DNA of 64,000 nucleotides from JACMNW01 sp031406155 (GTDB lineage: Bacteria > Pseudomonadota > Alphaproteobacteria > Rhodobacterales > Rhodobacteraceae). Shown here piece after piece: positions 1-7,925 of this stretch. The position numbers were made by a program, and so were the translations under genes. Under the pieces are notes generated by a model that was given only the letters and a program-made list of their open reading frames with translations, searched no databases and had not been told where the DNA came from. Location: assembly GCA_031406155.1 (NCBI GenBank), contig JANOGW010000065.1:1-64000 (forward strand), given 5' to 3'. Within the stretch, counting starts at the first letter, position 1; every line of letters begins with the position of its first letter.

Positions 1-94
1 TGGATGGCGGCTATCATGTCCTGGGCATGCCACAGCCCGAATGCATGTAGCTGCAGCAGCAGTTTTCGACAGGCATCAGAACATTGCGATGAAC

Positions 95-168
95 TGGAGC
101 GGGCGGCGGGAATCGAACCCGCGTCTTTAGCTTGGAAGGCTAAGGTCTTACCATTACACAACGCCCGC
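95..168 (-). tRNA. tRNA-Gly (anticodon UCC), CCA encoded
   Basis: The minus strand gives a complete cloverleaf. The acceptor stem GCGGGCG pairs with CGCCCGC, the anticodon stem TTAGC/GCTAA holds the loop CTTCCAA (anticodon TCC), and the T-arm reads GGGTTCGATTCCC. The discriminator base is followed by genomic CCA. Its 5' half, from the anticodon stem to the first base, is repeated at 13328-13367, so this gene marks one edge of a genomic island. Not in the supplied protein-coding frames; read directly. Confidence 0.97.
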
Positions 169-200
169 GATATCAATAGCTTAGAACCAATACTTATGAC

Positions 201-221
201 GATTTGGCACAGATTTGGCAC
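201..221. repeat. Tandem 10-bp direct repeat beside the tRNA
   Basis: GATTTGGCAC occurs at 201-210 and again at 212-221, an 11-bp period, 33 bp inside the island from the tRNA 5' end. Short direct repeats beside a tRNA attachment site are typical of arm-type binding sites of tyrosine integrases. That role here is inference, since no integrase gene remains nearby. Confidence 0.5.
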
Positions 222-270
222 GGCTCTGATGAATTTGCGTTTAGACTAGGGAGTAGTTGAACGCAAGCAA

Positions 271-384
271 CTTCCTGAGCGCAGGGCAGTGAAGTCGATG
301 GGCCGACTCGAGCAGGTCGGCAAACCCGAAGCCATCCGTGCAAGGCCGGCGACCGAGTTCGTGAAGGATTTCATCACGGCATGA
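271..384 (+). pseudogene. C-terminal scrap of an ABC transporter ATPase
   Basis: The frame ending at the TGA at 382-384 reads MGRLEQVGKPEAIRARPATE followed by FVKDFITA. It resembles the closing residues of the ATPase domain of betaine/osmoprotectant-type ABC importers, which typically read GR-QVGTPEEI--PA--FV-DF. Only about 35 residues remain; Walker A, the signature and Walker B are absent, so it cannot function. The rest of 169-566 holds no gene I can recognise. Family assignment rests on a short motif and is moderate. Confidence 0.45.
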
Positions 385-566
385 AGGCGCAGGCGGAACT
401 GTCGAAGGATACAGCCCCACGACTTCTGATGGGGACCCTCGGCCCAATGCAGTCGTTCGAAAATCCAGTTGTGCTGCAGGGCGGGTGACTGAGAACAGCC
501 GTTCGTGTTTGCTGCGGCGTCTCTGGCTGCGCGACGTGAGGCCTATGTTCCAGGCCGCCGCCTTGT

Positions 567-1271
567 TCAGCCAGCAGTCATTTCCACCCCGAACACCTGT
601 CTGAAGCCGAGCGTGCCCGCCGGAGTAATCTCCAGCGCCCGAGTGCCTGTGCGGCGACGAACCCATCCCTGATCCATCGCATGGGTGCAGATGGCGGCTC
701 CCAGAACGCCAGCCAGATGGGGGCGACGCTCGCTCCAGTCGAGACGGGGGCGGCAGACCGGGCGGGTGCTGCGCATATCGCCATCCTGCGCAAGGATGCC
801 GAGGGCCTGCATGTACCTCCGGCCATTCATAGTCAGAGCCGCTGCATCGCCTTCTATCTCGACCGCGCCACTGGCGCGCAGCGCATCGGCGATCCTGACG
901 CCGAGCGCGCCCGCCAGATGGTCGTAGCAGGTTCGCGCCTGGCGCAGGGCTGCATCCTTTGGCCCGACACGGTGGGGAGGCCCGGCCAGCGTGACACCGC
1001 CTGCGATCTGCATGACGCTTTCGATCATCCTGGCCACTTCGAGGCTGGCGAGGCGATGATAGCAGTGGCGTCCTTGTTTCTCGGCTGCGATTAGCCCGAC
1101 CGAGGTCAGCCGTGCCAGATGGCCGCTGGCGGTCTGGGGCGTGATTGCGGCGACATCGGCCAGTTCGGTCGCGGTCAGGGCCCGTCCATCCATCAGCGCC
1201 GCCAGCATGGCGGCACTGGCAGGCTTGCCCACGGCGGCGGCAACTTCCGCAATGCGGTTGGATGTGGCCAT
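567..1271 (-). CDS. ArsR-family winged-helix transcriptional regulator
   Basis: The product has 234 residues. The N-terminal part carries an ArsR-type winged helix: an ATELADVAAITPQTASGHLA helix-turn-helix, then GLIAAEKQGRHCYHRL, the usual wing, followed by the HYRLAS-like end of the domain. The C-terminal extension of about 120 residues is longer than in a minimal ArsR protein and is not recognised. I chose the ATG at 1271 because GGAGG lies 7 bases upstream; an upstream ATG at 1295 lacks such a site. No ArsR metal-binding ELCVC motif is visible, so the effector is unknown. It lies in the island beside a broken RND-efflux fragment that it may once have controlled. Confidence 0.8.
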   Translation of the reverse strand: MATSNRIAEVAAAVGKPASAAMLAALMDGRALTATELADVAAITPQTASGHLARLTSVGLIAAEKQGRHCYHRLASLEVARMIESVMQIAGGVTLAGPPHRVGPKDAALRQARTCYDHLAGALGVRIADALRASGAVEIEGDAAALTMNGRRYMQALGILAQDGDMRSTRPVCRPRLDWSERRPHLAGVLGAAICTHAMDQGWVRRRTGTRALEITPAGTLGFRQVFGVEMTAG

Positions 1272-1373
1272 GCGGGATCCTCCGGCTGATGGCATCGTGA
1301 CCGGGAACTGCGGGGAATGCTACGGTCTTCACCGAAGCATCGCTACTGCGATTGCCGCCATATCCTTGCAGCA

Positions 1374-1736
1374 TTGCCCGCAGGCACCCGCATCACCGAA
1401 GGCGGCGCCATCGAGGAAAGCACCAAGGCGAATGAAGCACTTTTCAAGGTCCTGCCGGTGATGTTCCTGATCATGCTGACGCTGATCATGTTTCAGGTCA
1501 AAAGTTTCAGTCGGATGTTTCTAGTGTTTGTGACGTTCCCGCTTGGCTTCATTGGCGCAAGTTACGCCCTTTACTTGACCAGCCAGCCCTTTGGCTTTGT
1601 GGCGCTTCTGGGCAGCCGCATCCTCGACATCGCCGACCGCATCGTCGAGATGGAAGACGGCCGCATTCTGAGCGAGGCCCCCTCCGGTGCCAATACAGCA
1701 GCGGCGATCGGCCTCTTTCCGTCAATCGCCCGATGA
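1374..1736 (+). pseudogene. Chimera of RND efflux pump fragment and ABC ATPase tail
   Basis: One open frame joins two unrelated families. Bases 1374 to about 1613 encode part of an AcrB-type RND permease: GGAIEES, then the hydrophobic VLPVMFLIMLTLIMFQVKSF, then PLGFIG and QPFGFVALLG. At about 1614 it switches to ILDIADRIVEMEDGRI, the end of an ABC exporter ATPase (DevA/MacB-like). The RND fragment is about 80 residues of a protein normally above 1000, so neither part can work. The join is a deletion or recombination scar that happens to be in frame. The true reading frame begins before any start codon that belongs to either family. Confidence 0.75.
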
Positions 1737-2082
1737 CGCCCAGACGCGTCAAATACGGATTACCTTTACTCCGACGTCAGCAGCGCTCCCGAAGGAGTCG
1801 TCAAGGCGGACTTCGTTGCTACGCCCAAACACAATCTGGATGTTTTTCAAAATGTTGAGGCTTGTTTCCGAAAGTGGTCCGGTGAAAAGGTTCACCCTGA
1901 ACTTTTCAAGCCACGATATACAGTGGTGGACGGCTCCCGGCCGCCGACATGAATCCTCGGAGCAGTTTGAATATCCAGATCAGCCGGCACAAAGAGACCT
2001 TCTGATTGCGCCGGATCGTGCGGATGTTTTGACCGCAGCCGCGCAAAGCGTTCCATCTCACTGCCCCAATCGCCTCGCTCTC
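1737..2082. other. Gap with no recognisable gene
   Basis: About 350 bases in the decayed left part of the island. Both strands contain short open frames, but none has a recognisable domain or a convincing ribosome-binding site. It probably consists of gene scraps too short or altered to name. Confidence 0.4.
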
Positions 2083-2190
2083 TCAGCCACCGGCCTTGAC
2101 GCGTCGGACATTCGTCTGGATCAGCATCAGCTTGTTGAAGGGAATGTCGTGCGAGGACGACAGCGTGATCTTGTGAATAGCAGAGGCCAT
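2083..2190 (-). pseudogene. N-terminal remnant of a ParB/RepB-like partition protein
   Basis: The ATG at 2190, with TGGAG about 9 bases upstream, opens a 35-codon frame reading KITLSSSHDIPFNKL and then NVRRVKAG before an early TGA at 2083-2085. That is the opening of plasmid-type ParB/Srx nuclease-domain proteins, normally above 300 residues, found on plasmids and integrative elements of alphaproteobacteria. The real upstream region and start seem preserved while the rest is deleted or frameshifted. It is a relic of the element that carried the island. Confidence 0.65.
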
Positions 2191-2642
2191 GGTCGCAACT
2201 CCATGATGGGCGCCGGGTAGCCTCTCTCTCCGGTCACCAACCCGTCACGAAACCCCACCCCTCTTCTTCCTCTCCTCGCGGCCGGCGGACCAAGGGACTG
2301 CGAAGACGGCCGTCATACCCCGGTCCTAAACGTACGGCAGGGCATTTTCGGCCCTTTGCAGACGTTCGCAGGGTGGCCGTCGCTGCCGTGCAGCTTCTCT
2401 AAAGCGGCCAGCAATTTCTGCGCGGCATTTCGCGCCAAGGGCGGGCGGTTCTACAGATATCTGACCTTGTTAAGAATTCCGCGAACCTCTGCGGCGGATC
2501 GGATCGATGGCATGGCGATGTCCGAGGGTCACAGCTTTCAACGCTAAACTGAAAGCGCCTCTGCGATTTGGTTCGCCCTGCGGTTGATCGCGCGCTAGGT
2601 TTGTCCGGTGAGCGGCAATGGCCCGCAACAAGGGAGTGCACA
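2191..2642. other. Intergenic stretch; nothing coding seen
   Basis: It holds the upstream region of the ParB remnant on the left and the promoter region of the alpha/beta hydrolase on the right. Small open frames on both strands have no recognisable family. No clear terminator or operator was found. Confidence 0.4.
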
Positions 2643-3968
2643 ATGATCAGATCGCTTGCGGTAGCGACACTACTGGCCACGACCGGCGCCGGGCTCGCGC
2701 AGGAGCTTGCGTTGCATGACAACCGCATTGACCTGATGCGCTCGGATGCGCCGGAGCTGGCGAAGCCGGGGCCATTTGCGGTAGGGGTTCAGACGCTGGA
2801 CGTCGTGAACCCCGATCAGCTGAACATCATGAATGTCACAGGACCGGACGCGATGCCGCGTTATGACCGCCCTCTGACGCTGGAGGTCTGGTACCCAACG
2901 GCGGAGCCAAAACCGGAGGGTGTGCAGGCCTATGAGGACGTGCTGATCCGCGACGGCAAGCGCAGGGTAACGCTTTATGGCGCGGCTGTCCGCGATGCGG
3001 CACCGGATGCGGCGGGCGGGCCTTATCCCCTGATCCTGATCTCGCACGGATATCCGGGGAACCGGTTCCTGATGGCCCATCTGGGCGAGAACTTGGCCAG
3101 CAAGGGCTATGTCACGGTGTCGATCGACCATACCGACAGCACCTACGACAACCAGCTCGCCTTTGGCAGCACGCTGGTGAACCGGCCCTTGGATCAGCTG
3201 TTCGTCCTGAACCAGATCGACGCGCTGTCCAAAACCGAAGGATCGTTCTTGAATGGGTTGGTGGATGCGGGGAATACCGGGCTGATCGGCTATTCGATGG
3301 GCGGCTATGGTGCTGTGATCCTTGCGGGCGGTGGCGTGACCGAGGCGAGCACCGCCTATGATTGGGGGGCACCGGCAGGCACATTAAAGGTGCATCAGGA
3401 CGGTACCGAGAGCCAACGCGCGCTGCCCGATCCGCGTATCAAGGCAATGGTGGCCTTTGCGCCCTGGGGTCGCAACATGGATTTCTGGGATGCAACGGGG
3501 CTGGCCAACATCCGCACCCCGATGATGTTCATCGCGGGCAGCAAGGACGACGTATCGCTATATGAGGGCGGCACGCGCACGATCTTTGAAGAGGTGGTGA
3601 ATGCGGACCGCTACCTGCTGACGTTCATCGGGGCCAACCACAACGCCGGTGCGCCGATGCCCGCCCCGCGAGAATCGTGGGAGCCTGCCGAGGGTTTGGA
3701 TTTTATCCCTGCCGAACATTACACCGATGCGGTCTGGGACAATGTCCGGATGAACAACATCGCCCAGCATTTCACGACGGCCTACTTCGGCAAGATGCTG
3801 AAAGGCGATGCCGGGATGGACCGTTATCTGTCGCTGGTCGAACTGGCCGAGGACGGTGTGGCGGACCGCGATGAAGCGGGCAAGCCGACTGCCGCCGATA
3901 CGTATTGGGCGGGTTTTCCCTTGCGCAGCGCGATTGGCCTGCGGCTGGAGCACCGCGCGGCGCCCTGA
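2643..3968 (+). CDS. Secreted alpha/beta-hydrolase (PAF-acetylhydrolase/dienelactone hydrolase-like)
   Basis: The product has 441 residues. The first 20 (MIRSLAVATLLATTGAGLAQ) form a typical Sec signal peptide, so the enzyme is probably periplasmic. An LEVWYPT strand and PLILISHGYPGNR oxyanion region are followed by the nucleophile elbow GYSMGG near residue 218. A C-terminal acid and the late GANHNAG histidine region complete a plausible Ser-Asp-His triad. The family includes PAF-acetylhydrolase-like and dienelactone hydrolases; the substrate is not predictable. The ATG at 2643 was chosen because AAGGGAG precedes it and the signal peptide starts there, although the frame is open further upstream. 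It stands alone in the island. Confidence 0.8.
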   Translation: MIRSLAVATLLATTGAGLAQELALHDNRIDLMRSDAPELAKPGPFAVGVQTLDVVNPDQLNIMNVTGPDAMPRYDRPLTLEVWYPTAEPKPEGVQAYEDVLIRDGKRRVTLYGAAVRDAAPDAAGGPYPLILISHGYPGNRFLMAHLGENLASKGYVTVSIDHTDSTYDNQLAFGSTLVNRPLDQLFVLNQIDALSKTEGSFLNGLVDAGNTGLIGYSMGGYGAVILAGGGVTEASTAYDWGAPAGTLKVHQDGTESQRALPDPRIKAMVAFAPWGRNMDFWDATGLANIRTPMMFIAGSKDDVSLYEGGTRTIFEEVVNADRYLLTFIGANHNAGAPMPAPRESWEPAEGLDFIPAEHYTDAVWDNVRMNNIAQHFTTAYFGKMLKGDAGMDRYLSLVELAEDGVADRDEAGKPTAADTYWAGFPLRSAIGLRLEHRAAP

Positions 3969-4074
3969 GGCAGGTCTGGGCTCGATTGAATCTCGATTAA
4001 ATCATGCGGCGGCGAAAGACATGCCAACACTAAGTCAGGCAAGATTTTGTGCCATCCCGGCCCATTGCTGCCGT

Positions 4075-5028
4075 TCAGCCCAGAAGGCCGAACGGCGGCT
4101 TTCGTTCTGTGGTCAAAACGAGCTCTGGAGGGCCAAGATCGCGCTCATGGGTGGGCTTTGAACATTCGAACAGACCGGCGACTTGTAAGGATTGATCATA
4201 TTGATCCGACCAAAACCACGGAACTTTGTCGTAGGCTGCTCGCGCGCCGAGCATTGCAGCGGCGACGTGCTCTGCATGGTCTTGAGCTGCCCTCCAGCTT
4301 TCCAGCCGAAGGCGCTTTCCACGCCAAGGAAAATTGCAGCAGTCGCCTGCCGCGTAAATGTCGGGTGCCGATGTGCAAAAGGACTCATCGACCTCGATGC
4401 CATTTTCGACAGAAAAGCCAGCTTGCTGCGCCAGTTCGACATTCGGCACAGCTCCGATCCCGGCAATAACGCAATCGAACAGCCTCGTCAGGCCATCAGC
4501 CAGCGTGATGGTCGTCGCATCAGCCGATTGAACGGTCGCACCAAGGTCTAAATGCACGCCCTCAGCCCGATGACGCGCCGCAATGATGTCTGCGACCTGT
4601 GGCGGAACAGACCGCGCAAGGACGTCTTTACCAATGTGATACACCGAAACCTCTGCCCCGACCTTTCTGGCCGTCGCCGCCAACTCCAGTCCAATAAATC
4701 CCGCGCCAATGATGCCGATCTTTGCGCCCGGCTTCACGTGCGTCATGATTGTCTGGGCATCCAGAAAGGTGCGCAGAGTCAGTGTCCCGGCGAGTACTTC
4801 GGACTTGCGCGCCCGAGAACCGGTTGCGAGCAGAAGCATCTGAAAGGGTAATGCCCGACCATCCACCAAGACCTGCTTACTGACCCGATCAATCGCTTGT
4901 ACGGTTTGACCAAGACAAAAGTTGATGCCAGCGGTTTCATAGGCTTCCATCGGCCGGATCGATTGCAACGGAACGTCAGTACTTTTGGAGAGTGGCGGGC
5001 GTTCATAGGGCAGTTCGGGTTCGGAGCC
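4075..5028 (-). pseudogene. FAD-dependent ferredoxin/rubredoxin reductase, truncated at both ends
   Basis: Homology to NAD(P)H:ferredoxin reductases of the CamA/rubredoxin reductase family starts abruptly with PELPYERPPLSK at 5028. The first FAD-binding GxGxxG segment of about 35 residues is missing, and an in-frame stop lies just upstream. The NAD-binding motif IGIIGAGFIGLELAATARKV and the second FAD motif DIYAAGDCC are intact. Near the C-terminus, homology ends after YDQSLQVAGL, and the remaining 30 residues do not look like the reductase C-terminal domain. Without the first Rossmann segment it should not bind FAD. The left break abuts the operator of the next operon, so that operon probably landed in or replaced the gene start. 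Confidence 0.8.
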
Positions 5029-5041
5029 GTTTTTATTGCTT

Positions 5042-5060
5042 TATCCCCCCACGGGGGATA
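5042..5060. promoter_or_regulatory. Perfect 8-bp inverted repeat, likely CsoR-family operator
   Basis: TATCCCCCCACGGGGGATA is a perfect palindrome with arms TATCCCCC/GGGGGATA and a 3-base spacer. It ends 10 bases before the start codon of the adjacent CsoR-family regulator gene. G/C-tract inverted repeats are the known operators of CsoR, RcnR and InrS proteins. Autoregulation of the efflux operon is therefore the natural reading. Confidence 0.75.
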
Positions 5061-5070
5061 CGCCTTTCTT

Positions 5071-5328
5071 ATGTCAGAACCTCATGTCCATGCAAGTCAT
5101 CCTGCCATCGCCACCCGGCTGAAACGCGCCGAAGGGCATCTGCGGCGAGTTATTGGAATGACTGAGGAGGGGCGACCCTGCGTCGATCTTGCCACGCAGT
5201 TGCAAGCCGTTGAGCGCGCGGTGGCCGAGGCGAAGCGGGCGCTGATCCATGATCACATCGACCATTGTGTGACGGCCGGGGGCGAACACGATCTGGCCGA
5301 AATCAAATCCCTGACGATACTCCTTTAG
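5071..5328 (+). CDS. CsoR/InrS-like metal-sensing repressor (DUF156)
   Basis: An 85-residue all-helical repressor. It shows the family pattern RLKRAEGHLRRVIGM, then RPCVDL and HDHIDHCV. Cys37, His62 and Cys66 have exactly the C-x24-H-x3-C spacing of the copper sensor CsoR and the nickel sensor InrS, which marks a functional metal site. Extra histidines (5, 7, 10) at the N-terminus are typical of nickel/cobalt sensors. Neighbours that look like nickel/cobalt exporters favour Ni or Co over Cu; this is inference. The ATG at 5071 follows the operator palindrome closely with no clear Shine-Dalgarno; a longer open frame upstream runs through the operator and is not credible. The stop is immediately followed by the next ATG. 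Confidence 0.85.
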   Translation: MSEPHVHASHPAIATRLKRAEGHLRRVIGMTEEGRPCVDLATQLQAVERAVAEAKRALIHDHIDHCVTAGGEHDLAEIKSLTILL

Positions 5329-6636
5329 ATGCTGAAGACCCTGCGCAACCCCACCTTCCGCCACCTCTTTGCCGCGCAAATCGTGGCGCTGCTGGGCACG
5401 GGTCTGGCGACGGTCGCCCTTGGGCTGCTCGCCTGGCAATTGGCTGGCGACAACGCCGGGGCCGTTCTTGGTACGGCGCTGGCGATCAAGATGGTGGCCT
5501 ATGTCACGCTGGCGCCGGTGGCCGCGGCTGTGGCCGAACGCCTGCCGCGGCGCGCGTTTTTGGTGGCGCTGGATCTGATCCGCGCGGGCGTGATCGCCTG
5601 CCTGCCGTTCGTCGATCAGGTCTGGCAGATCTATGTGCTGATCTTCTTTCTTCAGGCGGCATCGGCCGGGTTTACCCCTGCGTTTCAAGCGGTGATCCCG
5701 GATGTGCTGAAGGATGAGGATGACTACACCAACGCCCTCTCGCTCCTGCGGCTGGCCGAGGATCTGGAGCAACTCGCCTCGCCCATGATCGCGGCGCTCC
5801 TGCTGACAGTGGTCAGTTTTCCGGTGCTGTTTGCGGGCACAGTTGTGGGGTTCGTTGCGTCGGCACTGCTGGTGCTGACCGCGCGTTTGCCGGACAGGGT
5901 GCGCTCCGAGGACAGCCATTTCTGGGCCGATGTGACCAAAGGCTTCCGCATCTACACCCGTACGCCCCGCCTGCGTGGGCTAATGGTGATGGAGGCAGCC
6001 GTCGCCGCAGCCGGGGCGATGGTTTATGTCAACACGGTCGTTCTGGTGCAGGCACGATTAGGTCTGGGTGAAGAGTCCGTGGCACTGGCCTTCGCGGGCT
6101 TCGGCGCGGGCTCGATGCTGGCTGCTTTCCTGCTGCCGCGTATCCTCGAACGACTGCAGGATCGGCCGGTGATGATCGGCGGCGCGGGTCTGATGGTGGC
6201 AGGCGTGGCGCTGGTGCCGCTGGTGGGCGGGCTAACCAGCCTGATTGCCCTCTGGGCGCTGATCGGTTTCGGCTTTTCCCTGACACAAACGCCCATTGGC
6301 CGCATCATCAACCGCTCGGCCCACGAAACGGATCGCGGGGCGGTCTTTGCCGCACAATTCGCACTAAGCCATGCCTGCTGGCTGGTGACCTATCCGCTGG
6401 CAGGGTGGGTTGGTGCCGGGGCGGGGCTGTCCGCAGCGGCCCTCGTCTTGGCCGGGATCGGAGCGCTTGGGCTGGTCGCCGTGCTGCGCATCTGGCCGGC
6501 GCAGGATAGCACTGACTTGCCGCATGCCCACCCCGACCTGCCCCCGGACCATCCGCACTTGGCCGAACACGGGGCCCAGCATGCCCATGCTGTTGTGATC
6601 GATGATCTGCATCGCCGATGGCCGCGCGCCGCCTGA
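5329..6636 (+). CDS. MFS exporter with His-rich tail (NreB/NrsD-like nickel efflux)
   Basis: A 435-residue major facilitator with twelve predicted membrane segments, beginning LRNPTFRHLFAAQIVALLGTG, the form seen in NreB-type permeases. The cytoplasmic C-terminus is rich in histidine, nine within about 35 residues, including HAHPDLPPDHPHLAEHG and QHAHAV. Such His-rich tails occur in nickel exporters NreB and NrsD, where they bind metal. It starts directly after the stop codon of the metal sensor gene, so the two are co-transcribed and probably coupled. The pairing of sensor and exporter mirrors the InrS-NrsD pair of cyanobacteria. Function as Ni/Co efflux is inferred. Confidence 0.8.
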   Translation: MLKTLRNPTFRHLFAAQIVALLGTGLATVALGLLAWQLAGDNAGAVLGTALAIKMVAYVTLAPVAAAVAERLPRRAFLVALDLIRAGVIACLPFVDQVWQIYVLIFFLQAASAGFTPAFQAVIPDVLKDEDDYTNALSLLRLAEDLEQLASPMIAALLLTVVSFPVLFAGTVVGFVASALLVLTARLPDRVRSEDSHFWADVTKGFRIYTRTPRLRGLMVMEAAVAAAGAMVYVNTVVLVQARLGLGEESVALAFAGFGAGSMLAAFLLPRILERLQDRPVMIGGAGLMVAGVALVPLVGGLTSLIALWALIGFGFSLTQTPIGRIINRSAHETDRGAVFAAQFALSHACWLVTYPLAGWVGAGAGLSAAALVLAGIGALGLVAVLRIWPAQDSTDLPHAHPDLPPDHPHLAEHGAQHAHAVVIDDLHRRWPRAA

Positions 6637-6639
6637 ACC

Positions 6640-7047
6640 ATGCTTGACTTTGCGGGAATGTTCCTTGCAGCGTTTGCTGCTGCCACGCTGATCCTTGCCC
6701 AGTCGGAGGCAGTGCTGGTCGCATTGATTGTGAACGCGCGACAACCGGTCAGGCTGCTACTTGTTGTGGCCACAGTTGGCAATGTGATGGACTCGGTGAT
6801 AAACTGGGCGCTGGGGCGTTTTCTGAATCGCCTTGCCGACCGTCGTTGGTTTCCTTTCTCGCCGCGCCAGATGGACAAGGCGACGGGCTGGTATGCGATT
6901 TGGGATCATTGGAGCCTACTCGGCGTGTGGCTACCTGTCGTGGGCGATCCGCAAACACTGGTGGCGGGGGTGATGCGCGAGCCGTTCTGGCGGTTTGCGC
7001 TTATCGCCATGCTGGCCAAGGCTAGGCGCCATCTGGTGCTCGCCTGA
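6640..7047 (+). CDS. YqaA/SNARE-associated-type small membrane protein
   Basis: A 135-residue membrane protein resembling the YqaA branch of the DedA/VTT superfamily: an N-terminal SEAVLVALI segment, GNVMDSVINWALGR where the family has GN--G---NY--GR, and PVVGDPQTLVAGVMREPFWRF near the end. Family members are about 140-150 residues. It begins 3 bases after the MFS gene and is part of the same operon. Similar genes often lie beside metal transporters, but no role is established for this one. Confidence 0.75.
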   Translation: MLDFAGMFLAAFAAATLILAQSEAVLVALIVNARQPVRLLLVVATVGNVMDSVINWALGRFLNRLADRRWFPFSPRQMDKATGWYAIWDHWSLLGVWLPVVGDPQTLVAGVMREPFWRFALIAMLAKARRHLVLA

Positions 7048-7192
7048 GCGACATTGGGGCTGACGTGATGGGTCAAGCCTGCCCGAGCTCAGGATTGTCG
7101 TGTCGGGGTCGCAGGGTGTCTGTCGCCCTTGCCCCAATCCTCCGATGCAACAGCCGTTGCAAAACGGCGCTTCGCAGTGAAACACTTGCCAA

Positions 7193-7921
7193 ATGATCGC
7201 CACTTTCCTGTCCAAACTGCTCTGGCTTTGGCACTGGCTGGCAGGAGTGCAGCGCGAGATCCTGTCGGATGTCGCGTCTACGCTGCGGGCCTTTGCAGAG
7301 ACTGGCGATTGGACCATGCTTGTCGTCTTTGCCCCTTGGGCCGTGCTTTTTGGGGCGGCCCATGCGCTGACACCGGGCCATTCCAAGACGGTGCTGGCGC
7401 TGTGGCTGGTCGGAACGGGCGCACGTCGGGGCGAGGCGTTGCGCACGGCGTTTACCCTGGCTGCCACACATATCGGCATATCAGTGCTGATCGTGCTGAT
7501 TGCCCTGCCGGTGGTCACGATGGCGCGGGGCGAGGCAGGGCGGGCACCCCTTCTGGAGGACATGAGCCGGGCGCTACTGGGCCTGTCAGGTATGTGGCTG
7601 ATCTGGCAGGGCGCGTCCGGGCATGCCCATGCTGCGGGCGGGCGTTGGTTCGGGGTGGCGGCGGGCCTGATCCCCTGTCCGCTTACCCTGTTTGTCATGA
7701 CCTTTGCTGCGGCGCGTGGGGTGACGCTGGCTGGCATCGGCTTTGCCGCCCTGTCGATGCTGGGCGTCGCCCTTGTTCTGGGGGCGGTGGCCCTTGTTGC
7801 TGCAACATTCGGGCGGGGAATGCTGGCATTCTCGCAAACTGCAGCCGTCGTGTCGCGCGGGTTGCTGGTGATCACCGGCCTTGCCCTGGTGATCGCAGCG
7901 ATAATGACGTTGGCAGCCTGA
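7193..7921 (+). CDS. NicO-family nickel/cobalt transporter (RcnA-like)
   Basis: A 242-residue inner-membrane protein with about six membrane segments. It carries the two signatures of the NicO/RcnA family: HALTPGHSK (the HxxxPGHxK metal-site motif) near residue 61 and GLIPCPLTLFVM near residue 156. The short histidine loop HAHAAGG replaces the long His-rich loop of E. coli RcnA. RcnA-type members export Ni2+ and Co2+; others import. Position behind a metal sensor and a NreB-like exporter argues for efflux. A 145-base gap separates it from the preceding gene, so it may also have its own promoter; no operator copy was seen there. Confidence 0.8.
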   Translation: MIATFLSKLLWLWHWLAGVQREILSDVASTLRAFAETGDWTMLVVFAPWAVLFGAAHALTPGHSKTVLALWLVGTGARRGEALRTAFTLAATHIGISVLIVLIALPVVTMARGEAGRAPLLEDMSRALLGLSGMWLIWQGASGHAHAAGGRWFGVAAGLIPCPLTLFVMTFAAARGVTLAGIGFAALSMLGVALVLGAVALVAATFGRGMLAFSQTAAVVSRGLLVITGLALVIAAIMTLAA

Positions 7922-7925
7922 CCGA

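Noticed and set aside
241..1374. A 377-codon open frame on the minus strand
   Set aside because: It runs over the ArsR gene in another frame; arginine- and proline-rich with no domain and no start signal. It is a shadow of high-GC coding sequence.
7048..7192. Possible cobalamin or nickel riboswitch before the NicO transporter
   Set aside because: No B12-box-like or other conserved riboswitch core could be found in the 145-base gap.
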